Assembly (NCBI RefSeq): GCF_000759435.1
Contig: NZ_JRJG01000116.1
Coordinates: 1 to 48,477, forward strand
Length of the DNA: 48,477 nucleotides
Source of the DNA: Hoeflea sp. BAL378
GTDB taxonomy: Bacteria; Pseudomonadota; Alphaproteobacteria; Rhizobiales; Rhizobiaceae
Direction of reading: 5' to 3'
Shown: piece by piece, positions 25,638-33,293 of the stretch
Position numbering within the stretch: the first letter of the stretch is position 1
Layout: every line of letters starts with the position of its first letter
The notes under the pieces: model-generated
What the model was told of the DNA's origin: nothing
Databases searched by the model: none
Seen by the model: only the letters and a program-made list of their open reading frames with translations
Made by a program: the position numbers and the translations under genes

Positions 25638-26381
25638 ATGCAGATCTCCATGATAATGCCAAACTACAATGGCGCGAAATACCTCGACAAGGCGCTCGGC
25701 GGGTTCGCGGTCCAGGACCATCCCGACAAGCGGCTGATCGTGGTCGACGGCAAGTCCACCGACGCCTCGCATGCGATCCTGTCCGCGTTTTCAGGCCAGC
25801 GCCCGGACGTCGTCTGGTCCACCACGCCGGACCGCGGCATCTCCGATGCCATCAACATCGGCGCTGAGATGGTCGGCGACGACGCCGTCTGCGGCTATCT
25901 CGGATCGGATGACATCCTGAGAAAGGGCGCGCTGTCAGCGGTTTCCGACCTGTTCGAGGAATACCCTTTCATCGACGCGGTCTATTGCCGCTCCTATTTC
26001 TATGACGGCGGCAGCCTGGTCCGGCTGCACGTGCCGCTGCCGACTTTCAGCAAGAAGATGCTGCGCCGCCATGGCACCATCGCCGGGCTGCAGAACTTCT
26101 TCGTCCGCGCCAGCATTCTCAAGCGGCTGAAGATGGACACGGAACTGAAGTATGCCATGGATCTCGACTTCTATTTCCGCATGATCGCCGCGGGACATCC
26201 GAGGATCCTGGCTTCCCCCGTCATTTCGACCCTGAACATGGGAGACGGAAGCATCTCGACCTCGCAGCGGGCCGCGTCCTCGCGCGAACGGCACCGGGTC
26301 ACGATCAGTCATTGCGGCTACCATCCGAAGACCGTGCTGCGCTACGCCTGGGCTTCGGCGAGACTGATGGCGAAGGGATAG
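25638..26381 (+). CDS. Glycosyltransferase family 2
   Basis: This 247-residue GT-A enzyme has a typical N-terminus (SMIMPNYNGAKYLDKAL), VVDGKSTDAS, GISDAINIGAE and the DxD-type YLGSDD (near residue 92). It likely adds one sugar of the repeat unit on the inner face of the membrane; donor and acceptor are unknown. It begins 138 bases after galE, the longest gap in this operon, and the gap shows no terminator. It ends 6 bases before the GT11 gene. Confidence 0.88.
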   Translation: MQISMIMPNYNGAKYLDKALGGFAVQDHPDKRLIVVDGKSTDASHAILSAFSGQRPDVVWSTTPDRGISDAINIGAEMVGDDAVCGYLGSDDILRKGALSAVSDLFEEYPFIDAVYCRSYFYDGGSLVRLHVPLPTFSKKMLRRHGTIAGLQNFFVRASILKRLKMDTELKYAMDLDFYFRMIAAGHPRILASPVISTLNMGDGSISTSQRAASSRERHRVTISHCGYHPKTVLRYAWASARLMAKG

Positions 26382-26387
26382 GCGCCC

Positions 26388-27251
26388 GTGATCATCACCC
26401 ACATCAATGGCGGGCTGGGCAACCAGATGTTCCAGTATGCCGCGGGCAGGGCCCTGGCGCTGCGCCACGGCGAGGAGCTGCGCCTCGACACGCGGGAGTT
26501 CGACGGCAAGGTGCAGTTCGGGTTCGGGCTCGATCATTTCGCCATCGCCGCCAGGCCCGGCGCGCCCGCCGAACTGCCGCCCGAACGCAGGCGGGACCGG
26601 CTGCGCTATCTCGCCTGGCGCGGCTTCCGGCTCAGCCCCCGCCTGGTGCGGGAAAACGGGCTCGGCTACAATCCCGGCTTCGCAGAGATCGGCGACGGCG
26701 CCTATCTCAAGGGCTACTGGCAGAGCGAGCGCTATTTTAGGGATGTCGAGGCGACGATCCGGCGGGATTTCACGATCATCACCCCGCCGGATCCGGTGAA
26801 CCGGGCGATCCTGGACGACCTGGCCGCGTCGCCCGCGGTCTCGCTGCATATCCGCCGCGGCGACTATGTGGTCGATCCCCGCACAAATGCCACCCACGGC
26901 ACCTGCTCGATGGACTATTACGCCCGGGCGGTGGATCTGATCGCCGAACGGATGGCCGAGACGCCGGTGGTCTACGCCTTCTCCGACGATCCCGCCTGGG
27001 TGCGCGACAATCTCGAGCTGCCCTGCGAGATCCGCGTGATGGATCACAATGATTCCGCCCGCAATTACGAGGACCTGCGCCTGATGAGCGCCTGTCGGCA
27101 CCACGTGATCGCCAATTCGTCCTTTTCCTGGTGGGGCGCCTGGCTCAATCCCTCCGCGGACAAGATCGTGGTCTCGCCCGCCCGCTGGTTCGCCGACCCG
27201 AAGCTCGTCAACGAGGACATCTGGCCCACGAGCTGGATCAGGCTGTCGTAA
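26388..27251 (+). CDS. Glycosyltransferase family 11, alpha-1,2-fucosyl- or colitosyltransferase
   Basis: This 287-residue GT11 protein has the GDP-sugar-binding motif HIRRGDYV near residue 154, the N-terminal GGLGNQMFQYA and the C-terminal NSSFSWWGAWL. GT11 enzymes transfer L-fucose, or in E. coli O55 colitose, from the GDP-sugar in alpha-1,2 linkage. The facing operon encodes GDP-sugar genes including a colD homologue, so GDP-L-colitose is a likely donor here. The start is GTG 26388. It is the last plus-strand gene and converges on colD over a 49-base gap without a clear terminator. Confidence 0.9.
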   Translation: MIITHINGGLGNQMFQYAAGRALALRHGEELRLDTREFDGKVQFGFGLDHFAIAARPGAPAELPPERRRDRLRYLAWRGFRLSPRLVRENGLGYNPGFAEIGDGAYLKGYWQSERYFRDVEATIRRDFTIITPPDPVNRAILDDLAASPAVSLHIRRGDYVVDPRTNATHGTCSMDYYARAVDLIAERMAETPVVYAFSDDPAWVRDNLELPCEIRVMDHNDSARNYEDLRLMSACRHHVIANSSFSWWGAWLNPSADKIVVSPARWFADPKLVNEDIWPTSWIRLS

Positions 27252-27300
27252 GCCCATCGTCCGGTCCCGGGCGCGCCTCCGGGCGGTCTGCCGTCGGTGG

Positions 27301-28491
27301 TCAGGAGCGGCCGAAGGCCTCGTTCAGCGCCAGGCGGAGCCGCTCCATCGGCTGGTCGAGCGGATAGTGGTGGTTGCCGATGAACAGCCCGTTGCTGTCG
27401 GCCAGTTCCGCGTTCGGCAGGCCGGCATGGATCTCGTGATCCATGTAGCGCGTGACCACCTCGTTCTTGGCGAAATTGCCCGCCACGATCGGCCGCGCCT
27501 CGATGCCGTGCCGGGAAAAGCAGTTAACCAGCTCCCTGCGGCTCACGCCGCAGTCGGGCTCGAGGATCATCGAGAAGCCGAACCAGCTGCTCTCGCCGGT
27601 CTCGCGCTGGGTGCGGATCTGCTGGAACCCGGTCATCACCTGTTTGAACAGCGCCGCGTTCTTGCGGCGGTTGTCGACGATCATTGGAAGCTTGGCCATC
27701 TGCTCGAGGCCGATGGCGCCGCTCATTTCCAGGGGGCGCAGATTGTAGCCCGGCAGCACGAAGCGGAAGGCTTCCTCGAACGGATCGTCGCCCTTGGCGC
27801 CGGTGACATGGTTCGGGTTGGGCAGGTTGCGGGTCCAGCCATGCGCCCGCAGGCTCAGCATGATGTGGAACAGCTCCTCGTCATGGGTCACGGTGACGCC
27901 GCCCTCCATGGTCGAGATGTGATGCGAGAAGAACGCCGAATAGCTGCCCGCGAGCCCGAAGGTGCCGGCCTGGCGGCCGTTGAAGGTGGCGCCGAGCGAT
28001 TCGCAATTGTCTTCGAGCAGGATGATGTCGCGGCCGCCGATGATCGCCGCGATCCGGTCGAAATCATTGGGGTTGCCGAGCAGGTTCACCGCCAGGATCG
28101 CCTTTGTCCTGTCGCTCACCGCGGCTTCCAACTGGTCGAGGTCGAAGTTCAGCGTGTCGAGATCGATGTCGACGAATTTGAGCCGCAGGCCGTATTGGTA
28201 GAGCGGCGAATAGGTGGTGCTCCACGACACCGCCGGCACGATCACCTCGTCGCCGGGCGAAAGCCTGAAGCGCGAGTGATAGCGAAGCGCCGCGACGAAC
28301 AGCAGGTTCGCCGACGAGCCGGAATTGGACATCACCGCGTAAGGCGCGCCAAGCTGTTCGGCGAAGAGTTTCTCGAAGGCCGCGACTTCCTTGCCCATCG
28401 AGAAGAAGCCGGATTTGACCACGCGGTCGATCGCCGCATATTCCTTTTCGTCCCAGGAGCTCGTGGCCAGCGGAAACGTGGGGTCTGACAA
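27301..28491 (-). CDS. colD: GDP-4-keto-6-deoxy-D-mannose 3-dehydratase ColD
   Basis: This 396-residue protein has the DegT/DnrJ/EryC1 aminotransferase fold, but the PLP-lysine site reads FFSHHISTMEGG, with His190-His191 in place of Lys. Replacement of Lys by His is the defining feature of the PMP-dependent 3-dehydratases ColD and E1. Much of the chain follows E. coli ColD as I remember it (VIVPAVSWSTTY, NLLGNPNDFD, LRAHGWTRNLP, FVLPGYNLRPLEMSGAIG, GESSWFGFS). ColD removes the C3 hydroxyl on the way to GDP-colitose, using PMP and glutamate. TTG 28491 has AGAGGAGA 8 bases upstream. It lies 14 bases after colC. Confidence 0.9.
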   Translation of the reverse strand: MSDPTFPLATSSWDEKEYAAIDRVVKSGFFSMGKEVAAFEKLFAEQLGAPYAVMSNSGSSANLLFVAALRYHSRFRLSPGDEVIVPAVSWSTTYSPLYQYGLRLKFVDIDLDTLNFDLDQLEAAVSDRTKAILAVNLLGNPNDFDRIAAIIGGRDIILLEDNCESLGATFNGRQAGTFGLAGSYSAFFSHHISTMEGGVTVTHDEELFHIMLSLRAHGWTRNLPNPNHVTGAKGDDPFEEAFRFVLPGYNLRPLEMSGAIGLEQMAKLPMIVDNRRKNAALFKQVMTGFQQIRTQRETGESSWFGFSMILEPDCGVSRRELVNCFSRHGIEARPIVAGNFAKNEVVTRYMDHEIHAGLPNAELADSNGLFIGNHHYPLDQPMERLRLALNEAFGRS

Positions 28492-28505
28492 GGGTTAGTC
28501 TCCTC

Positions 28506-29429
28506 TTACGCTTCAGGCAGCGTGCGGAAATGGGCGTAGGTCCGGGCGATGGCGTCGTCGAGCGGGGTGGAGGGCATCCAGCCGAACTGGCGCTGCAGCT
28601 CCACGGAGACCAGTTTCTGTTTCATGCCGACCGGCTTGCTCAAATCATGGGTGAACGTACCATGCCAACCGATCACCCGGGCGACTGCGGCATAATAGTC
28701 GTTGATCGAATGATCCTGGCCGACGCCCATGTTCATCATGCCCGGCAGGTCGTCGAAGCGCGTGACCGCGGTCCAGATGCCATGGGCGAGATCGGAGGCG
28801 AACATGAACTCGCGCCGCGCCTCGCCGCTGCCCCAGATCTCGACGCTGCCGGCGCCCGTGCGCCTGGCCTCGTCGATCTTGCGGATGATCGCCGGCAGCA
28901 GGTGCGAGACGGCGGGGTCGAACTTGTCGTGGATACCGAAGATGTTGCACGGGATCAGCGTCTTGTAGGCAAGCTCCGGCTGCGAGCGGCGGACATAGTC
29001 GCACAGCCGCGCCGTCATCACCTTGGACAGCGCATAGCCCTCGTTGGTGGGCTCCAGCTCGCCCGTGAGCACGGCGCTTTCCTCGAGCGGGTTGGGGGCC
29101 GCGCGCGGATACATGCAGGAGCTGCCGATGTTGAGAAGCCGCGGCACGCCCGCCTTGCGCGCGGCCATGACGATGTTGCGTCCCATGTCGAGGTTCTCGA
29201 CCAGGAATTCGACCGGATGGGCCATGTTGGCCTGGATGCCGCCGACCCGGCCCGCCGCATGGATGATCATGTCCGGCTCGAGCCGCGCCACATAGGCGTC
29301 GGTCGCCGCCGCATCGGTCAGGTCGAGTTCGCGGCTTGGCGGGGCGACGAGGTCGTGCCGGCCGGAATCTGCCTGGTCGCGGATGTTGCGGCCGACCATT
29401 CCGTTGCCGCCGGTCAGCAGGATCTTCAT
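28506..29429 (-). CDS. colC: GDP-L-colitose synthase ColC (or GDP-L-fucose synthase)
   Basis: This 307-residue extended SDR epimerises and then reduces a GDP-4-keto sugar with NADPH. It shows GGNGMVGRN (7-15), the catalytic triad within NIGSSCMYP and EPTNEGYALSK, and the C-terminal RREFMFASDLA. Fcl and ColC are homologues, and sequence alone does not separate them safely. The 14-base spacing to colD, and EGY where Fcl enzymes I remember have EPY, favour ColC. If it is Fcl, the cluster would make fucose and colD would be left without a reductase. It starts 33 bases after gmd. Confidence 0.75.
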   Translation of the reverse strand: MKILLTGGNGMVGRNIRDQADSGRHDLVAPPSRELDLTDAAATDAYVARLEPDMIIHAAGRVGGIQANMAHPVEFLVENLDMGRNIVMAARKAGVPRLLNIGSSCMYPRAAPNPLEESAVLTGELEPTNEGYALSKVMTARLCDYVRRSQPELAYKTLIPCNIFGIHDKFDPAVSHLLPAIIRKIDEARRTGAGSVEIWGSGEARREFMFASDLAHGIWTAVTRFDDLPGMMNMGVGQDHSINDYYAAVARVIGWHGTFTHDLSKPVGMKQKLVSVELQRQFGWMPSTPLDDAIARTYAHFRTLPEA

Positions 29430-29462
29430 CCGCCTGCGCTCCCGGGCCGGGCCCGTTCGTGT

Positions 29463-30521
29463 CTAACCATTGCGCTTGGCCTCGGCGAGATCGGCCTCGG
29501 CCATCTCGGCCACCAGGTCGGCGAACGAGGTCTGCGGCGTCCAGCCGAGTTTCTGCTTGGCCTTGGAGGCGTCGCCCAGCAGCGTTTCCACCTCGGTCGG
29601 CCGGAAATAGCGCGGATCGACCGAGACGATGACCTTGCCCGCGGCGTCGCGGCCGACCTCGTCCACGCCTTCGCCCTCGAAATTTATGGTCATGCCGAGC
29701 GCCGCCGCGGCCGCCAGCACGAAATCGCGCACCGAATACTGCACGCCGGTGGCGATGACGAAATCGTCGGGCTCCTCCTGCTGCAGCATCAGCCACTGCA
29801 TCTCGACATAGTCGCGCGCATGGCCCCAGTCGCGCAGTGCGTTGAGATTGCCGAGCCTGAGGCCGTCCTGCCGGCCGAGCTTGATGCGCGCCAGCGCCCG
29901 GGTGATCTTGCGGGTGACGAAGGTCTCGCCGCGCAGCGGACTCTCGTGGTTGAACAGGATGCCGTTGCAGGCATAGAGCCCGTAGGCCTCGCGGTAGTTG
30001 ACCGTGATCCAGTAGGCATAGAGCTTGGCCACGCCATAGGGCGAGCGCGGGTAGAACGGCGTGCGCTCGGTCTGCGGCGTCTCCTGCACCAGGCCGTAGA
30101 GCTCGGAGGTGGAGGCCTGGTAGAACTTGCTCTTGTCCTTGAGGCCCAGGATGCGGATGGCTTCCAGCAGCCTGAGCGTGCCGAGCGCATCGGAATTGGC
30201 GGTGTATTCGGGTTCCTCGAAGGAGACCGCGACATGGCTCTGGGCGGCGAGGTTGTAGACCTCGTCTGGCTTGGTCTGTTGCAGGATATGGGTGAGCGAC
30301 GAGGAATCGGTCATGTCGCCGTGATGCAGCACGAACTGGCCCGAGCGCCCGTACTCGCCGTCGAACAGATGGTCGATGCGCGCGGTGTTGAACAGCGAGG
30401 TCCGCCGCTTGATGCCGTGCACCTCGTAGCCCTTCTTGAGCAGGAACTCCGAAAGATAGGCGCCGTCCTGTCCGGTCACGCCGGTGATCAGGGCGGTTTT
30501 GGGCGAAGTGCTGTCGGTCAT
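29463..30521 (-). CDS. gmd: GDP-mannose 4,6-dehydratase
   Basis: Gmd converts GDP-D-mannose to GDP-4-keto-6-deoxy-D-mannose, the shared precursor of GDP-fucose, GDP-colitose and GDP-perosamine. The 352 residues show the NADP motif [19 protein letters not shown], and the catalytic STSELYG and YGVAK segments. [19 protein letters not shown] and [12 protein letters not shown] follow. The length is normal. It overlaps the GT10 stop by four bases (ATGA) and leads into colC. No manB or manC is in the window, so GDP-mannose comes from elsewhere. Confidence 0.96.
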   Translation of the reverse strand: MTDSTSPKTALITGVTGQDGAYLSEFLLKKGYEVHGIKRRTSLFNTARIDHLFDGEYGRSGQFVLHHGDMTDSSSLTHILQQTKPDEVYNLAAQSHVAVSFEEPEYTANSDALGTLRLLEAIRILGLKDKSKFYQASTSELYGLVQETPQTERTPFYPRSPYGVAKLYAYWITVNYREAYGLYACNGILFNHESPLRGETFVTRKITRALARIKLGRQDGLRLGNLNALRDWGHARDYVEMQWLMLQQEEPDDFVIATGVQYSVRDFVLAAAAALGMTINFEGEGVDEVGRDAAGKVIVSVDPRYFRPTEVETLLGDASKAKQKLGWTPQTSFADLVAEMAEADLAEAKRNG

Positions 30522-31423
30522 GGCTTGGAGTGTGTCCTCTGCGCGGCGGTCTTGACGATGTGGGCGGCGGCCCGCTCATGGTCGGCGTAACGAGATGCCT
30601 TTTCCTTGTTCTTGGCGACAAATTCAAGACGGGACGTGTAGTCGGCCTCCGAAACCGCGCCGATGGCGGCCTGGATGTCGTCGAGCGAGCGGCACACCCT
30701 CATCCCGCGTCCGTCGAAAATCGCCTCGATGTCCTGGGCGCCCCAATAGATCGGCACGGTGTCGCAGAGCAGGCAGTCGATCAGCTTTTCGGTGACATAG
30801 CCGGGTTCGCGGACGTTTTCGATGATCACCGAGTAGCGGTAGGGCGCGAGCCCGTCGGACTTGCGCTCGAACGGCGCATAGCCGCGGCCGAGAATGTCGG
30901 CGTCGATCCCGTGGGACCTGATCCAGTCGACCACGCGGTGGCGCAGCCTGTGGCCTTCATAGGTCTGCTTCCCGGACGCGATCAGCGACAGCATCCGCGT
31001 CTTGGTGGTGTCGACGGCGCGCCAGTCCTGGATCCAGGTCGAGCCGAACACGAAACGGTGGCCGTTGGGAATCGCGGCGATGAGCGGGGGATTGCAGGCA
31101 AGCACCGCGAAGAAGCGCCACCACAGCAGCCTGAGCCAGATCATGTTGCGCCGGTGCACCGCCTCGGGCTCGACAACCATCACCGAGATCCGCGCCCGCA
31201 CGCCCGGCCGCGGCAGGGAGAGGAGCCGGGAGCTGACAAAGGCGATCAGGTGGTCGTCCGGCCCCATGTCCGCGACGGCGCCGCCTTCGAGCCGCAAGGG
31301 TCGGCCGAGCGGCCAGGAGAGAGCGTCCAGCCGCATCCGGGCGAGGCCGGGCGTGATCTTCGTGCCATAGGGCACGATGGCGATCGCCGGGGCCTCGTCC
31401 GCCCGCCGCGGCAGGTCAGTCAT
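30518..31423 (-). CDS. Glycosyltransferase family 10, alpha-1,3/4-fucosyl- or colitosyltransferase
   Basis: This 301-residue enzyme carries the GT10 donor-site motif: [10 protein letters not shown] followed by [21 protein letters not shown] (about residues 200-235). GT10 proteins transfer L-fucose from GDP-fucose in alpha-1,3/4 linkage. In a colD-colC context, colitose is the candidate sugar. ATG 31423 is chosen; the frame upstream is antisense-like Arg/Ser-rich sequence within the FkbM gene. It overlaps the FkbM stop by 8 bases and gmd by 4, so translation is coupled. The N-terminal half is variable and sets the acceptor. Confidence 0.88.
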   Translation of the reverse strand: MTDLPRRADEAPAIAIVPYGTKITPGLARMRLDALSWPLGRPLRLEGGAVADMGPDDHLIAFVSSRLLSLPRPGVRARISVMVVEPEAVHRRNMIWLRLLWWRFFAVLACNPPLIAAIPNGHRFVFGSTWIQDWRAVDTTKTRMLSLIASGKQTYEGHRLRHRVVDWIRSHGIDADILGRGYAPFERKSDGLAPYRYSVIIENVREPGYVTEKLIDCLLCDTVPIYWGAQDIEAIFDGRGMRVCRSLDDIQAAIGAVSEADYTSRLEFVAKNKEKASRYADHERAAAHIVKTAAQRTHSKP

Positions 31424-32285
31424 GATCGCGGCTGTAGAGCGAATTGTTGCGCGTGCGGCCGACCAGCGCGTAGCCGTGGCGGGCGAAGGCCGCCGCGCAG
31501 CCGGGATAGTCGGCCCCGGGCTCGGGATGCTCGATGACGATGCGGCGCGGCAGCATGGCCGGGTCTGCGCCGTCGAGAAACGGAACCAGCGCCTTGTCCT
31601 CATGGCCCTCGATGTCGATCTTGAGCCCGTCGACGCGGGTGAGGCCGGCTTCCGCGAGCAGCGCCGCCAGCGTCCTGACCGGGATCGGCCCCGCGCCGGT
31701 TTCCTCCACCGCGACAATGGCGTCGTCGTTCTTGCGCACCGCCAGGTGTCCCGATCCCTCGCGGTCGCTCACCGCGCTGGCGATGCAGGTGATGTTGGCA
31801 AGCCCGCTCAGGGCCGCGTTGCGCATGAGCCGTTCGACCATCAGCGGATTGGCGTCGATCGACACGCAGCGCCCGTTGGGGCCGGCGGCCCGGGCGAGCG
31901 GCAGGCTGTAGAGCCCGATGTTGCAGCCGATATCGACAAATACCCCGCCGTTCGTGACGGCGCCGCGCAGGAAGTCGATGTCCTCTTCATTGTAGGCGGG
32001 ATTGAGCAGGATGCCGTATTCGATCAGGTTGCGCCCGCCCTCGAGCCGGAACACCACGTCGCGGAAGCCGATGTCGATCGGACGGCCGCCGCCCAGCAGG
32101 AAGACCAGCCGGCTCACAGTGGCGCGGAAGACGCCGCGGCGAAGCACGCTCGCCCGGGCGATGGCGATGAGGCGCTGCTGCAGCCGGTTCGGCGGGCGCG
32201 CCTCGGGCCGGCCTTCCGCGGCCAGCGCCCCGCCCTGCGCGGACCAGCGGCGCGCGTCGAGCAGCTTCCACTCCGGCCCGCTCAC
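31416..32285 (-). CDS. FkbM-family SAM-dependent methyltransferase
   Basis: This 289-residue protein has the FkbM pattern: VFVDIGCNIGLYSLPLA (SAM motif I), VSIDANPLMVERL, GLKIDIEGHE and a closing IEHPEPG. Such enzymes O-methylate sugars of polysaccharides, glycolipids or other products. It is the first gene of the minus-strand GDP-sugar operon, so it may cap or decorate the glycan. GTG 32285 with GGGCGGGG upstream is preferred. The frame extends to a TTG at 32417, but those residues are low-complexity and unlike the family. The promoter should lie in 32286-32450, where no consensus site was clear. Confidence 0.85.
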   Translation of the reverse strand: MSGPEWKLLDARRWSAQGGALAAEGRPEARPPNRLQQRLIAIARASVLRRGVFRATVSRLVFLLGGGRPIDIGFRDVVFRLEGGRNLIEYGILLNPAYNEEDIDFLRGAVTNGGVFVDIGCNIGLYSLPLARAAGPNGRCVSIDANPLMVERLMRNAALSGLANITCIASAVSDREGSGHLAVRKNDDAIVAVEETGAGPIPVRTLAALLAEAGLTRVDGLKIDIEGHEDKALVPFLDGADPAMLPRRIVIEHPEPGADYPGCAAAFARHGYALVGRTRNNSLYSRDHD

Positions 32286-32450
32286 CCTGCTACCCCGCCC
32301 ATGCCGGAAGGCCGGCCGGCCGCTATCCGCGTGCCGGTCACGTGCGGTGTCATGGCGTTTTGCCGGGGTCCGTTTTGGCTCATGAGCGGTTTTCCCAGTT
32401 CCTGGCGACGAATTCAAGCGGGGTTGCGCCGGCCAGCATCGCCCAGCCGT

Positions 32451-33224
32451 TTACATGTCCGCGCGCCCCGCGGCAACGTCGCTCGGCGCCGGCCCGGCGG
32501 AAAACAGCTCCGGATGCCGGGCCACCAGCGGTTCGAGCAGCGTGATGAGCTGATTGAGGTGGCGCCGGGTCGCCGCGCGCGCGGCCTGCGGATCATGGGC
32601 CTCGAGCGCCGCCACGATCGCCTTGTGTTCCGCGAGCGTCGCCTTCATGCGGCCGGGCAGCGGCAGGTTGAGACGGCGGGCGCGGTTGACCTGGATCCAG
32701 GAGGTCTCGGCCAGCGCCGCCAGCCGTCGGTAGCCGGTGAAGGACAGGATGAGTTCATGCATCTGCGCATCCACCTGGTAGAAGCCGGCGGTGTCGCCGT
32801 CCTGCATCAGCGCCTCCTGGATGCGCAGGTTCCGCCGGAGCGCGACAAGCTGCTCCTCGGTGATGGTGCTCGCCACCCTTTCCACCGCCGCCAGTTCCAG
32901 CGCCTCGCGCAGGAACGCGCCCTCGCGGATCTCCGCCATAGAGAAGCGCGTCACGAAGGTGCCGGTTTGCGGAACGATGTCGACCAGGCCTTCGCTGGCG
33001 AGCCGCGCCATGGCCTCGGTGACCGGAGAGCGGGAGACGCCGAGTTCAGTGCAGATGTGCGATTTCTGCATCATCTCGCCCGGGCGGAACTCCAGCGTCA
33101 GGATCGCCTGCTTGAGCGACAGGTACACCTTGTGGGACAGCGAGCCGGTGTAATCGTCAAGAGGCGTGAGCGATGGCCGGGACTTTTTCACCGCGTGCAG
33201 TGGACTATCCTCGTTGACTGGCAT
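32451..33224 (-). CDS. GntR-family (FCD) transcriptional regulator
   Basis: This 257-residue protein has an N-terminal winged helix (about 28-95; LGVSRSPVTEAMARLASEGLV is the recognition region). A C-terminal all-helical FCD effector domain follows, with FLREALELAAVERVA and the metal/acid-binding His positions in YQVDAQMHELIL and EHKAIVAALEAHDPQAA. It diverges from an altronate-dehydratase-family gene and most likely represses it until a sugar acid or related carboxylate binds. A palindrome directly upstream of its start is the probable operator. No Shine-Dalgarno precedes ATG 33224, so a later start or leaderless translation is possible. Confidence 0.9.
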   Translation of the reverse strand: MPVNEDSPLHAVKKSRPSLTPLDDYTGSLSHKVYLSLKQAILTLEFRPGEMMQKSHICTELGVSRSPVTEAMARLASEGLVDIVPQTGTFVTRFSMAEIREGAFLREALELAAVERVASTITEEQLVALRRNLRIQEALMQDGDTAGFYQVDAQMHELILSFTGYRRLAALAETSWIQVNRARRLNLPLPGRMKATLAEHKAIVAALEAHDPQAARAATRRHLNQLITLLEPLVARHPELFSAGPAPSDVAAGRADM

Positions 33225-33225
33225 A

Positions 33226-33237
33226 CTAACATGTTAG
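33226..33237. promoter_or_regulatory. Probable GntR operator
   Basis: CTAACATGTTAG is a perfect 12-bp palindrome one base upstream of the GntR ATG and 56 bases before the divergent enzyme gene. Position and form fit autoregulation by an FCD-type GntR protein. Confidence 0.6.
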
Positions 33238-33293
33238 ATTGAACTTCAGGCCTGTCAAGCCGATACAAGCTTGAGCTGCAGGCCCTGCAACCC

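Noticed and set aside
27301..28491. PLP sugar aminotransferase such as perosamine synthase
   Set aside because: The lysine that must hold PLP is replaced by His, which prevents normal transamination and fits a PMP-dependent dehydratase.
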